This document shows positions 50,420 to 59,030 of a stretch of 64,000 bases of DNA, in pieces. The stretch spans positions 1 through 64,000 of the forward strand of contig NZ_CP101943.1 in NCBI RefSeq assembly GCF_024508235.1. The letters are read 5' to 3'. Under the pieces are notes generated by a model. That model had not been told where the DNA came from, did no database searches, and saw nothing but the letters and a program-made list of their open reading frames with translations. The stretch is from Halococcus qingdaonensis. GTDB taxonomy: Archaea; Halobacteriota; Halobacteria; Halobacteriales; Halococcaceae. Both the position numbers and the translations under genes were made by a program. Position 1 is the stretch's first letter; each line of letters begins with the position of its first letter.

Positions 50420-52183
50420 TCAGCCCGACAGCAGCGACGGGCCGAACACCATCAACACGAGCGCCGCGAGCATCGTCAGGCTCACCGCGGTCGTCACCGC
50501 GCCGGTGAGCGACCGCCGACTGCCGATGGGGAGCCGCGAGACGACGGCTTCGGTGCTCGTCCGGAGGATGTGCCCGCCGTCGAGCGGGAACGTCGGGACG
50601 CAGTTGAAGAAGCCGAGGTTGAGGTTGATCCAGCCGGTCCAGAACAGCACGTTCGCCAGCACGAACACGCCGCCGCCGAGGAAGCCGAGCGGGCCGGTCG
50701 CGGTGTAGAAATCGACGTTCGAGCCGACGAAGCCGGCGAAATTGTAGCTCACGCCGGGTGCGGCGACGCTCGCGAACGGCAGGACGAGCATGGGGAGGAT
50801 CCCCAACAGCGCCGACCCGCCGGCTCCACCCTCGCCGCCGAGCAGTGTCAGGAAGCCGGCGGCCGGATAGGCGTCGATTCCGAAATCGTCGACCGCGATT
50901 CCGGTGGTGCCCGACTGGAGCCCCGTTACGCCGACCAGACCGCCGCCGGTCTGTGTGTTCTCACCGAGCGTGACCCGTTGGGTCGTGCGTTCGCCGCCGA
51001 CGAACGCCTCGACGCGCACCGTCTCACCAGGATTCGTTTGCGAGAGCATCTCGGACAGCGCGGACGTGTTCGGGGTGCGTTCGCCGGCGAATCGGGTGAC
51101 GACGACCGGCTCGCCGCCCTCGCCGGTCGCATTCGCCAGCGGTCCGTCGGGCGTGATCTGGCTCGCGTACGCACCCATCGGTGCGGTCGTCGTGGAGCCG
51201 TTGTCGGTCCGCAGCGTCGCCACGGAGCGGTTTTCGAGTGCCGCGGTGAATCCGCTCTCGGTATGCGTGGACGAGCCGTTGACCGCCGTGATCGTCGCGC
51301 CCGTGCCGAGCCCGATCGGTCCGTCCTTGATAGCGCTGGTGACGACCAGCGATCGCTCGACGGACGTCGTGGTGCCGTTCGACAGCGAGACCGGGACGGT
51401 GCGGTTCGCGTCGACGAGTGCGCGGTCGAGATCGCTCGCGTTCGTCACGTTCTGGCCCGCGACGCCCGTGATGACGCTTCCCTCGCCGATGCCCGCATCG
51501 GCGGCCGGCGTGCCCGGCAGCGCACCGCCGACGTGGACGCCCGGCACGACGCCGATCGAGCCCACGACCGGGCCGAAGAGGAGCGCGAAAGCGATGACGG
51601 TAATGGCGAAGTTGTTGGTGACGCCGGCGGCGAACATCCGCGTCTGGGGTCCTCGCTCGGCGTTGCGCTGTTCTTCCTCGTCGGGTTCGACGAACGCGCC
51701 GACCGGGATTAGCGTGATCAGCGCGAGCCCCATCGAGGAGATGCTGATGTCCTCGACCCGACAGAGCAGGCCGTGGCCGCCCTCGTGGACGACCAGTCCG
51801 ACGAGCAGTCCGAAGACGATCTCCGGGGCGACCGAGAGCGGGAGGAACTGGTTGACGCCGGGGATGACCAGCGCGTCCTGTGGCTCGGTGATGATCGTCG
51901 AGGAGGGTCGGTTGAGGATCGTGACGGCGCTGAAGATGACGAGCACGAACGAGCCGACCATCACGACGAGCGTGATGCCGAGGCCGACGTTCGCCCACGC
52001 CCGCCAGAACCGTTTCGGGCGTGCGAGCCGGTCGAGGACGGCCTTTCCGCGCTCCGTATGTAGTGTCGTGATGGGTCCCGAAACCCGGGCCCAGTCGGGG
52101 AGGAACCCCCGCGCCGATAGCGCCGTCGCCACGACGCTGTAGAGAAGCATTCCCGAGAGAACCCACAGCAACGTGCTCGCCAT
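50420..52183 (-). CDS. Site-2 protease (M50) with PDZ region
   Basis: A 587-residue intramembrane metalloprotease. The zinc motif HEGGH is near residues 132-136 and the third ligand in FPLDGGH near 538, the LDG motif. Between them lie PDZ-like stretches (PGVHVGGALPGTPAADAGIGEGSVI and GPIGLGTGATITAVNG) that would hold the substrate. It has at least six transmembrane helices, one at the N-terminus (MASTLLWVLSGMLLYSVVA). It cuts membrane-bound regulators or signal peptides; the target is unknown. A second, smaller S2P lies at 56913. Confidence 0.88.
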   Translation of the reverse strand: MASTLLWVLSGMLLYSVVATALSARGFLPDWARVSGPITTLHTERGKAVLDRLARPKRFWRAWANVGLGITLVVMVGSFVLVIFSAVTILNRPSSTIITEPQDALVIPGVNQFLPLSVAPEIVFGLLVGLVVHEGGHGLLCRVEDISISSMGLALITLIPVGAFVEPDEEEQRNAERGPQTRMFAAGVTNNFAITVIAFALLFGPVVGSIGVVPGVHVGGALPGTPAADAGIGEGSVITGVAGQNVTNASDLDRALVDANRTVPVSLSNGTTTSVERSLVVTSAIKDGPIGLGTGATITAVNGSSTHTESGFTAALENRSVATLRTDNGSTTTAPMGAYASQITPDGPLANATGEGGEPVVVTRFAGERTPNTSALSEMLSQTNPGETVRVEAFVGGERTTQRVTLGENTQTGGGLVGVTGLQSGTTGIAVDDFGIDAYPAAGFLTLLGGEGGAGGSALLGILPMLVLPFASVAAPGVSYNFAGFVGSNVDFYTATGPLGFLGGGVFVLANVLFWTGWINLNLGFFNCVPTFPLDGGHILRTSTEAVVSRLPIGSRRSLTGAVTTAVSLTMLAALVLMVFGPSLLSG

Positions 52184-52329
52184 TGGCACTTTTCCGTGAT
52201 GAGCAGTGATGAGGGTTTGGGTCCGGTTCGTTATCGACCGCGATCGGCCAGCAGGATCGACGGTATTCGACTCCGTCTAGCGTTCTCGCCCGAAGATACA
52301 TGCCGTGTCGACGCCAACGTCAACGCAGA

Positions 52330-52581
52330 ATGAGTACCGCCGACGAGCAGATCAGGATCAGTTCCACGGTGAAGAGCGAACTCGAACACCGGCGACGGGA
52401 AGGTGAATCGTTCAACGAGGTTCTCGAACGACTGCTCTCTGACGATCGCGACGTGTTCGCGGGTTTCGGAGCTTTCGAGGGGACCGATCGAGGGGAACGG
52501 ATTCGAGAGGTTCACGACCGGGGACGCGCCCGATCCACGGAGCGCATCGAACGTATCGCCGAGAGCCGCAGCGACGAATGA
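52330..52581 (+). CDS. vapB: VapB-like antitoxin
   Basis: An 83-residue protein: residues about 5-40 form a ribbon-helix-helix-like DNA-binding part (QIRISSTVKSELEHRRREG, SFNEVLERLL), as in haloarchaeal antitoxins, and the rest is a charged tail that would wrap the toxin. It overlaps the PIN gene by four bases (ATGA), the standard antitoxin-toxin order. It should repress its own operon and block VapC. Confidence 0.78.
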   Translation: MSTADEQIRISSTVKSELEHRRREGESFNEVLERLLSDDRDVFAGFGAFEGTDRGERIREVHDRGRARSTERIERIAESRSDE

Positions 52582-52970
52582 TCGTCCTCGACACGTCCTT
52601 TCTCATCGATTATGGCGACGGAGTCGACGCCACCGGTGAATTCCTTGTCAACCACGAGGACGAACGGTTTCTCCTGCCGGCTCCAGCCTATACAGAGTAT
52701 CTCCTCGGAACGGTCCACAGCAACGGTGACACGGACATCGCGGCGGCACGCGCGGAACTCGCGTGGTGCGAGGTGGTCGATATCACTGCGGCGATTGCCC
52801 TCGTGGCCGCGGAGATCGCCGACGAAATCGGTCCGCAGGGACCGAACCTCACGGCCGTCGATGCACTCGTCGCCGCGGTGGGTCGTGAACTCGGTGCTCC
52901 GGTCGTTTCCGGCGACGGCGATCTCACGCACGACGGAACGATGGATGTCGTCGAAACTGTGAAATACTAA
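52578..52970 (+). CDS. vapC: VapC-type PIN-domain toxin RNase
   Basis: A 130-residue PIN domain. The acidic residues expected for Mg2+ binding are Asp5 (VLDTSFLIDY), Glu near 40 (PAYTEYL), Asp near 94 (TAVDALVAA) and Asp near 112-114 (SGDGDL). Enzymes of this type cut tRNA or rRNA when freed from VapB. It ends 68 bases before the convergent lysS. Catalytic residues are all in place, so it should be active. Confidence 0.82.
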   Translation: MIVLDTSFLIDYGDGVDATGEFLVNHEDERFLLPAPAYTEYLLGTVHSNGDTDIAAARAELAWCEVVDITAAIALVAAEIADEIGPQGPNLTAVDALVAAVGRELGAPVVSGDGDLTHDGTMDVVETVKY

Positions 52971-53038
52971 CGCATCAACTCCGACCTATCTGGTGCGGCG
53001 AACGTCTCGTGAGTGGTGCGCCATACGCTCCGAAGGGA

Positions 53039-54688
53039 TCATTCCTCGCGTCGCAACCGCCTGACGACGAACTCACGGTCGAGTTCCGCGAGAAACGGCC
53101 CGAGCTTCGGTCCCTGCTCGGTGTCGAAGAACAGTCGGTAGCCGGCGGCGAAGAGATCGCCCGGATCGAGATCGTGCTCGCGGGCGGTCTCGAAGATCTC
53201 GCTCTGGATCGCCTCGCCGTCTTCGCCCGCCTCGACGACGTCAGCCAGTCCGTCGAGCGCTCGCTCGGTATCGTCGTCGAACTCCGCGTCGGGGAGATCG
53301 GTCGCGAGGCGGTAGTTGTAGGCGTTGTCGGTGCGCTCGGCCCACGTCCGGGCGTATTCGACGCGGCCGAGGGCTTCTTCGACTGCACTCTCCGAGGCAT
53401 CTTCGGGGATGTGCTCCTGGCGACGCGCCATCTTCTCGCGGAGCTCGCTGTCGTCGGTCATGCCGAGCACTGCGGCGAAGGTGTAGGGGAGACGGATCGG
53501 CTGCGCTTCAGGTGTTTCGTCGACGATGGCTGGATAGGCCTGTTCGGCTCGCGCTCGCTCATCCGGCACGTGACCGATCGTCGACTCTCCAAAGGCCAAC
53601 GCCTCGAACCGATCGAACTCGTCGACCAGCTGGTCGGCGCGCTCGATGGAGAAGTCCCGCGCCCGGCTCGGATCCTTCGTGAAGAAGTAGCGCAGCACTT
53701 CGGGTTCGAGGAACTCCAGGACGTCCTGGACCATGATCACGTGGCCGGCCGACGACGAGAACGGCTCGCCGTCGAGCGTGAACCATTCGTAGGCCATCGG
53801 CACCGGTGGGGTGTCGTCGAAGACGGTACGGGTGATGTCCGCGCCGCTCGGCCACGAGCCCTCGGCGTGGTCCTTGCCGAACGGTTCGAAATCGACGTCG
53901 AGCACCTGCCACTGGGCGGGCCACTCGAAGCGCCACGGGAGCTTTCCTTCTTGGAAGGTGGCGGTGCCCTCGTGGCCACAGCCCTCGATCGTTTGCTTGC
54001 CGGCCTCGACGTCGGTACAGACGTACTCGACGGTGCCGGCGTCGAGATCCACGCTTTGGACGGCGTCGGTCTCGGTGACGTGGCCACACTCGGCGCAGAT
54101 CGGGCGGAAGGGAATGTAGTCGTCGTCGACCTTCTCCTGATACTGTGCGAGTACGTTCCGTGCCTGCTCGCGGTGTTCGAGCAGATGATGAATCACGTCG
54201 TCGAACGCGCCGGATTCGTAGCGCTCGGTGTTCGAGACGGTCTCGACGGGGATGTCGAGCAGTTCGGCGCTCCGCTCGATCAGATTCGAGAAATGTGCGC
54301 CGTACGACTCACAGCAGCCGAAGGGATCGGGGATCGCGGTGTAGGGCTTGCCGAGGTTGCGGCCGAGCGCGCCGGCGTCGACCTCGCCGAGCCCGACGAC
54401 GTTGCCGTCGAGGTCGGCGAGCTTTCGGGGCACCTTCCGGAGCGGGTCACGGTCGTCGGCGGTGAAGATCTGTCGGACCGTCCGTCCGCGCTCGCGGAGA
54501 GCCTCGGCGACGAAGTAGCCCCGCGCGATCTCGTTCATGTTGCCGAGGTGGGGAACGCCCGACGGCGAGATTCCACCCTTGATGACGATCGGCTCGTCGG
54601 GATCGCGCTCGTCGATCGCGTCGGCGACGGATTCGGCCCAGAAATCGCGTGACTGTGAGCCAGCGAGGATGTACGGGTCGTCAGTCAT
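53039..54688 (-). CDS. lysS: Lysyl-tRNA synthetase, class I
   Basis: A 549-residue class I LysRS, found mainly in archaea in place of the class II enzyme. HIGH appears as PSGVPHLGN (near 42-50) and the KMSKS equivalent as FSSSAGHVI (near 298-306). A Cys/His zinc region, CAECGHVTE (near 182-190) and CGHEG (near 222), lies between. Length is normal. The start overlaps the pyrH stop by eight bases, so the two are one operon with pyrH first. Confidence 0.96.
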   Translation of the reverse strand: MTDDPYILAGSQSRDFWAESVADAIDERDPDEPIVIKGGISPSGVPHLGNMNEIARGYFVAEALRERGRTVRQIFTADDRDPLRKVPRKLADLDGNVVGLGEVDAGALGRNLGKPYTAIPDPFGCCESYGAHFSNLIERSAELLDIPVETVSNTERYESGAFDDVIHHLLEHREQARNVLAQYQEKVDDDYIPFRPICAECGHVTETDAVQSVDLDAGTVEYVCTDVEAGKQTIEGCGHEGTATFQEGKLPWRFEWPAQWQVLDVDFEPFGKDHAEGSWPSGADITRTVFDDTPPVPMAYEWFTLDGEPFSSSAGHVIMVQDVLEFLEPEVLRYFFTKDPSRARDFSIERADQLVDEFDRFEALAFGESTIGHVPDERARAEQAYPAIVDETPEAQPIRLPYTFAAVLGMTDDSELREKMARRQEHIPEDASESAVEEALGRVEYARTWAERTDNAYNYRLATDLPDAEFDDDTERALDGLADVVEAGEDGEAIQSEIFETAREHDLDPGDLFAAGYRLFFDTEQGPKLGPFLAELDREFVVRRLRREE

Positions 54689-55397
54689 TCATCGCCCAGT
54701 AGGTCGGTTCGTCGCTCTCGGCGGGCACGATGTCGGTGCCGTCGTGCTCACCGGTGTTGACGACGTGCCCGATGCGTTCGGGGTCGGTGCCGTTGAGGAC
54801 CACAGTTCTGACGCCCGAGCGTTCGATGATCTTCGCCGCGAGCAGGTCCACGGGGGCCGACGAGCCGGCGGTCATCTCGATGTCGGCGATGACGTCGACG
54901 AGCTCGCCGGCCGTGAGGCGCTCGAAGCGTTGTGCGTCGGGGTTTTCGTCGGGATCGGCATCGAAGACGCCGGGGACGCTCGTCGCATACACCAGGAGAT
55001 CGGCGTTGACGTATTCGGCGAGCGCCGCGCTCACGGCGTCGGTCGTCTGGCCCGGCGTGACGCCACCCATGACGGCGATCTCGCCACGACGGAGCGCTGC
55101 GCCCGCCGTCTCGTAGTCCTCCGACGGTCGGGTCGCCGCTCGCTCGGATAGCGCCGCGATGAGCAGCCGTGCGTTGAGACGGGTCGTGTCGACGCCGAGC
55201 TGGTCGAGTTCGATCTCGTTGGCACCGAGCTCGCGAGCGGTATGGATGTACTCCCTGGCGACTGTACCACCGCCGACGACCGCCCCCACGGTATGGCCCT
55301 CCTCGGCGAGCCCCTCGATGACGGTGGCGTGTGCGCCCACGCGCTCTGCGTTTCTGGGCGCGAGCACGCTCCCGCCGAGAGAAACGATGATTTTCAT
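54681..55397 (-). CDS. pyrH: UMP kinase
   Basis: A 238-residue archaeal UMP kinase of the amino-acid kinase fold, phosphorylating UMP to UDP. It starts MKIIVSLGGSVL, with the GGS phosphate loop near 8-10, then GGGTVAREYI (near 42-51) and later VMGGVTPGQTTDAVSA (near 108-123). The archaeal form is about 225-240 residues. A TATA box at 55422-55427 lies 25-30 bases before the start. The product feeds CTP synthase (pyrG at 5.7 kb). Confidence 0.94.
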   Translation of the reverse strand: MKIIVSLGGSVLAPRNAERVGAHATVIEGLAEEGHTVGAVVGGGTVAREYIHTARELGANEIELDQLGVDTTRLNARLLIAALSERAATRPSEDYETAGAALRRGEIAVMGGVTPGQTTDAVSAALAEYVNADLLVYATSVPGVFDADPDENPDAQRFERLTAGELVDVIADIEMTAGSSAPVDLLAAKIIERSGVRTVVLNGTDPERIGHVVNTGEHDGTDIVPAESDEPTYWAMND

Positions 55398-55421
55398 TGT
55401 CGGCGGTTGCCCGGACGCACT

Positions 55422-55427
55422 CTTAAG
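55422..55427 (-). promoter_or_regulatory. TATA-like box of pyrH-lysS
   Basis: cttaag lies 25-30 bases before ATG 55397 on the minus strand, giving a leaderless pyrH message. Confidence 0.55.
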
Positions 55428-55478
55428 CGTTATCAACACCGTCGAAGGGTACAAACGACCGCCAGCCGTGCCCCTCAT

Positions 55479-56300
55479 ATGAAAGCCATCGCCGTCGTCG
55501 GTCCCTCCGATACCGGAAAGACGACGCTCGTCGAACGCCTCGCCGACCGACTGGACGGTAGCGTCGCCACGATCAAACACCTCGATCACGCACCCACGAT
55601 CGACACCGAAGGCAAGGACACCGCCCGCCACCGCGCGGCCGGCGCACGCGTCACCTACGGTCTGAGCGACGACGGCTGGTTCGCCACCGGCGCGGAGCGC
55701 TCGCTCCCCGATCTCCTCGACGATCTCGCGCCCGAGCACGACTACGCGCTCGTCGAGGGGTTTTCGAGCCACGGGCTGCCGACCGTCGTTCTCGGCGGGC
55801 GCGAGCACACCGGCCCGGAGCTCGCGACAGCCACCGACGCCGACGAGATCGATCTCGATGCGCTCTGTACGGGGATCGACGATCTCGAACCGCGCGTGAC
55901 GCTCGCATCGCTCGTCCAAGACGTGAAACGATCGCCGCAGGCCGACCGTGCGGGCGCGATCGCCACCTTCACCGGGCGCGTGCGCGTGAAGGACGCTCCC
56001 GACGACGACCCGACCGAAGCGCTCGAATTCGAGACCTATCGCGAGGTCGCCGACGAGCGACTGTACGCCATCGAAACCGAACTCGAAGCCCGCGAGGGCG
56101 TCCACGAGGTGCTCACCCACCACCGGGTCGGGCGGATCGCGGCCGGCGAGGACATCGTCTTCGTCGTCGTGCTCGCGGGCCACCGCAGCGAGGCGTTTTC
56201 GACCGTCGAGGACGGTATCGACCGGCTCAAAGACGAGGTCCCGATCTTCAAGAAGGAACGCACGAGCGACGAGCAGTTCTGGGTCCACGACCGCGCGTGA
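55479..56300 (+). CDS. moaE: MobB-MoaE fusion, molybdopterin synthase catalytic subunit
   Basis: A 273-residue fusion. Residues about 1-150 are MobB-like with P-loop GPSDTGKTT (8-16) and HLDHAPTIDTEGKDT-type switch region (HAPTID, near 38). Residues about 150-273 are MoaE, the large subunit of molybdopterin synthase, with the RVGRIAAGE segment near 215-223 and the catalytic Lys in PIFKKERTSDEQFW near 253-266. It converts precursor Z to molybdopterin with the MoaD thiocarboxylate; MobB binds GTP and may help make the guanine dinucleotide cofactor. No moaD is in the window. ATG 55479. Confidence 0.9.
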   Translation: MKAIAVVGPSDTGKTTLVERLADRLDGSVATIKHLDHAPTIDTEGKDTARHRAAGARVTYGLSDDGWFATGAERSLPDLLDDLAPEHDYALVEGFSSHGLPTVVLGGREHTGPELATATDADEIDLDALCTGIDDLEPRVTLASLVQDVKRSPQADRAGAIATFTGRVRVKDAPDDDPTEALEFETYREVADERLYAIETELEAREGVHEVLTHHRVGRIAAGEDIVFVVVLAGHRSEAFSTVEDGIDRLKDEVPIFKKERTSDEQFWVHDRA

Positions 56301-56521
56301 GCGACCCGTCCCCGCGTCGAGGGATGATTTCAGAACGAAAATTATAGAAATCACCATTCGGCACGTAACATTCTCGTCCGCCGACAGCTGATCCGATTCA
56401 CCGATCGATGGTTTCTGCGTGCCGGATGAAACGTCTAAACGAATCTAGAACCGTCGTGAAACGTCGTCGATGGCATCACCGAGAGTGAAGTACACCGAAT
56501 TCATCCGAAGCATCTGTCGGC

Positions 56522-56528
56522 TATAATA
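56522..56528 (+). promoter_or_regulatory. TATA box of the DUF7123-type gene
   Basis: tataata lies 32-38 bases before ATG 56560, a strong archaeal TATA element with a short leader. Confidence 0.6.
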
Positions 56529-56559
56529 CATAGGGATGGTATGACCGAGTGAGGTCACA

Positions 56560-56805
56560 ATGAGTACGACTCAGCCCGCCGGTGTCGACGCGACCACCAA
56601 AGAGCAGCGACTGAAGGCATATCTCGAACGCAACGCGGCCGACGGCGAGCTCTACTTCAAGAGCAAGTTCATCGCCGACGAGGTCGGTCTCTCGCCGAAG
56701 GAAATCGGTGCGCTGATGCACAAACTCGCCGACTCGGCGAGCGATCTGGAGATCGAGCCGTGGTCGTACACCAGCGCGACGACCTGGCGCGTCGCGCCGG
56801 CCTGA
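56560..56805 (+). CDS. DUF7123-type small winged-helix protein
   Basis: An 81-residue basic/acidic protein with a helix-turn-helix look: KEQRLKAYLERNAADGELYFKSK, FIADEVGLSPKEIGALMHKLADS, then a wing (LEIEPWSYTSATTWRVAP). I link it, from memory, to the haloarchaeal family catalogued as DUF7123. A winged-helix regulator or nucleic-acid binder is likely; no target known. It is upstream of, and in the same direction as, the second site-2 protease. Confidence 0.65.
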   Translation: MSTTQPAGVDATTKEQRLKAYLERNAADGELYFKSKFIADEVGLSPKEIGALMHKLADSASDLEIEPWSYTSATTWRVAPA

Positions 56806-56912
56806 CGTCGGCCTCGCTGGCCTCTCGTCGTCCTGCCTCGCTGACGGACCGCTCCCCGCTGGCGCTCTCGCCCGAATCGGTCTGTACGTTTATCCGCGTT
56901 CGCCGCGTATCC

Positions 56913-58070
56913 ATGCCGATGGCTGACAGCGACCCGCCGGCCAACGGGCCGCCGGCCGAGGCGTTCGCCGGACTCTTTCGCGTGACCGAGACGGACGTGG
57001 ACGGCGGCCAGCTCCGGTATTACGGCGAGCCGCTGGTCGACAGTCGCCGGCTTGAACGACGTCTCTGGCCACTGTTTCGCGACCAGGGCTACGAGGTCAG
57101 ACTGACGAGCGAATCCAACTCGGAAGAAGACCCGTTCACCGGTATCGAGATCGATCGGACGAGACACGTCCTCGTCGCCACGCCGCACTCGACCGGCATC
57201 GACGGGATCCCGTGGACGAACGTCGCCTTCGCGCTGCTCACCGTGCTCTCGACGCTCGTCGCCGGTGCGCGCTGGTACGGTACCATCGACACCGTCGGCG
57301 ACGCCCTCGTCGATCCGATGGCCGTTCTCGCCGGCTGGCCGTTCGCGCTCGCGGTGCTCTCGATCCTCGGCGTGCACGAACTCGGCCACTACGTCCTGAG
57401 TCGGTATCACGGTGTCGACGCGAGTCTTCCCTACTTCATCCCGCTGCCCAACGTCATCGGTACGATGGGCGCGGTCATCAGCATGCGCGGGCGGATGCCG
57501 TCGCGCAAGACCCTCTTTGACATCGGCGTCGCCGGGCCGTTGGCCGGGCTCGTCGTCGCCTGCATCGTCACGCTCGTCGGCCTCGGTCTTCCGCCGGTTC
57601 CCACACCAGCCATCCCGATCGAGTTCAACTACCCCCTGCTCGTCCAGTGGCTCGCTGACCTCACCGGCCAGCCGATCGACTATCCCGCCGGCATGTCCGT
57701 CAACCCGGTCGTCTTCGCCGGCTGGGTCGGCATGTTCGTCACCTTCCTCAACCTGATCCCCGTCGGCCAGCTCGACGGCGGCCACCTCGTCCGCGCGATG
57801 GTCGGCGAGCGACAGGCGACCGTCGGCGCGCTCGTCCCTGCCGCGCTGTTCGCGCTTGCGGCCTACCTCTACTACATCCAGCACGCCGCCTTCAACGCCG
57901 TCTTCCTCTGGGTGTTTTGGGGTGTGTTCACGATGGCCTTTGCCTACGCCGGCCCTGCGACGCCGATCTACGACGACGCGCTCGATACGAAACGCGTTCT
58001 CTTGGGGTTCGTCACCTTCGGGCTCGGGATCCTCTGTTTCACGCCCGTTCCGTTCGAACTCGCGCTCTAG
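56913..58070 (+). CDS. Site-2 protease (M50), small form
   Basis: A 385-residue intramembrane metalloprotease. Zinc motif HELGH at 155-159; third ligand in GQLDGGHLVRAM near 284-295. About six helices follow the N-terminal soluble part (about 1-85). It lacks a PDZ domain, unlike the protein at 50420. The TATA-like ttatcc lies about 25 bases before ATG 56913. Substrate unknown. Confidence 0.87.
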   Translation: MPMADSDPPANGPPAEAFAGLFRVTETDVDGGQLRYYGEPLVDSRRLERRLWPLFRDQGYEVRLTSESNSEEDPFTGIEIDRTRHVLVATPHSTGIDGIPWTNVAFALLTVLSTLVAGARWYGTIDTVGDALVDPMAVLAGWPFALAVLSILGVHELGHYVLSRYHGVDASLPYFIPLPNVIGTMGAVISMRGRMPSRKTLFDIGVAGPLAGLVVACIVTLVGLGLPPVPTPAIPIEFNYPLLVQWLADLTGQPIDYPAGMSVNPVVFAGWVGMFVTFLNLIPVGQLDGGHLVRAMVGERQATVGALVPAALFALAAYLYYIQHAAFNAVFLWVFWGVFTMAFAYAGPATPIYDDALDTKRVLLGFVTFGLGILCFTPVPFELAL

Positions 58071-58273
58071 AACCTCTGTTCTGTCGGACAGTAGCAATCG
58101 TATCCCGCTTCGTTGGACGGCGCGACGCACCGCACACTACAGGACTAGCGTCAGGATACTTATCGAACGATGATATGAGTGATACTGCAGCGGCACACCA
58201 TCGACGGCCGAGGCAACGGGATCCGCTCGGTCGTACGAAACGACGACGAAATCACGCACATGAACAACCTACA

Positions 58274-58993
58274 ATGGCGACAAACGATACCGTAATACGA
58301 ACCGAGGGACTGACCAAGCAGTTCGGCGAGACCATCGCCATCAACGATATCGATCTCACGATCACCGAAAACGAGATATTCGGACTGCTCGGTCCGAACG
58401 GTGCCGGCAAGTCGACCGTTATCGATATTCTGCTCGATCATCTGCAGCCGTCCGTCGGTACCGCGACGGTGCTCGGTCATGATTCCCGGATCGAGGCAGA
58501 GACTCTTCACGAGCGTATCGGCATTCTGGGGGACGACTTCACTCATCACTCCGGCATGTCCGGAATCGAGCATATCGAGTTCGCCATCGCCTCGAAGGAC
58601 GCCGACGAGTCACCGGATGCGATACTCGATCGGGTGGATATCGATTCCGAGGATGCTGCTCGACCGGCCGGTGAATACTCCTCGGCACTGGCTCAGCGTC
58701 TCGCGCTCGGGATGGCACTCGTCGGCGATCCCGACCTGCTCATCCTCGATGAGCCGTTCAGCGAGCTCGAACCGACCGGTGTCGAAGAGGCGCACGATAT
58801 CGTTCGCGAAGAGCTCGATCACGGCACGACGGTGGTTCTCACCACCCACCGTCTCGACCAAGCCGAGGCGCTCTGTGATCGAATCGGTTTGATGAAGGAT
58901 GGACGGGTGTTGATGGTTGTAACCCCCGCTACCCTCCGTGATACGATACGCACGAACCCGAGTCTGGCGTGGTGGCGGGATCACTCGGTGTAG
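58274..58993 (+). CDS. Orphan ABC ATPase with degenerate signature
   Basis: A 239-residue ABC ATPase. Walker A is GPNGAGKST (near 41-49), Walker B LLILDEPF (near 156-163), the H-loop TTHRLDQAE near 194-202. The signature motif is EYSSALAQRLALGMAL (near 133) instead of LSGGQ, and the Q-loop reads ILGDDFTHHSG, with Asp for Gln. No permease is adjacent. Such ATPases often serve drug export or lipid translocation with a permease coded elsewhere. The start is uncertain: ATG 58274, or ATG 58175, adding 33 basic residues. It is convergent with the PAS regulator. Confidence 0.75.
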   Translation: MATNDTVIRTEGLTKQFGETIAINDIDLTITENEIFGLLGPNGAGKSTVIDILLDHLQPSVGTATVLGHDSRIEAETLHERIGILGDDFTHHSGMSGIEHIEFAIASKDADESPDAILDRVDIDSEDAARPAGEYSSALAQRLALGMALVGDPDLLILDEPFSELEPTGVEEAHDIVREELDHGTTVVLTTHRLDQAEALCDRIGLMKDGRVLMVVTPATLRDTIRTNPSLAWWRDHSV

Positions 58994-59030
58994 TTGACCT
59001 TCTGTCCGTTTCGTCTCGACGAGACGGTCC

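Noticed and set aside
50075-51712. A 545-residue plus-strand frame
   Set aside because: It is antisense to the site-2 protease, which has HEGGH and LDGGH; this frame is low-complexity Arg/Asp/Glu.
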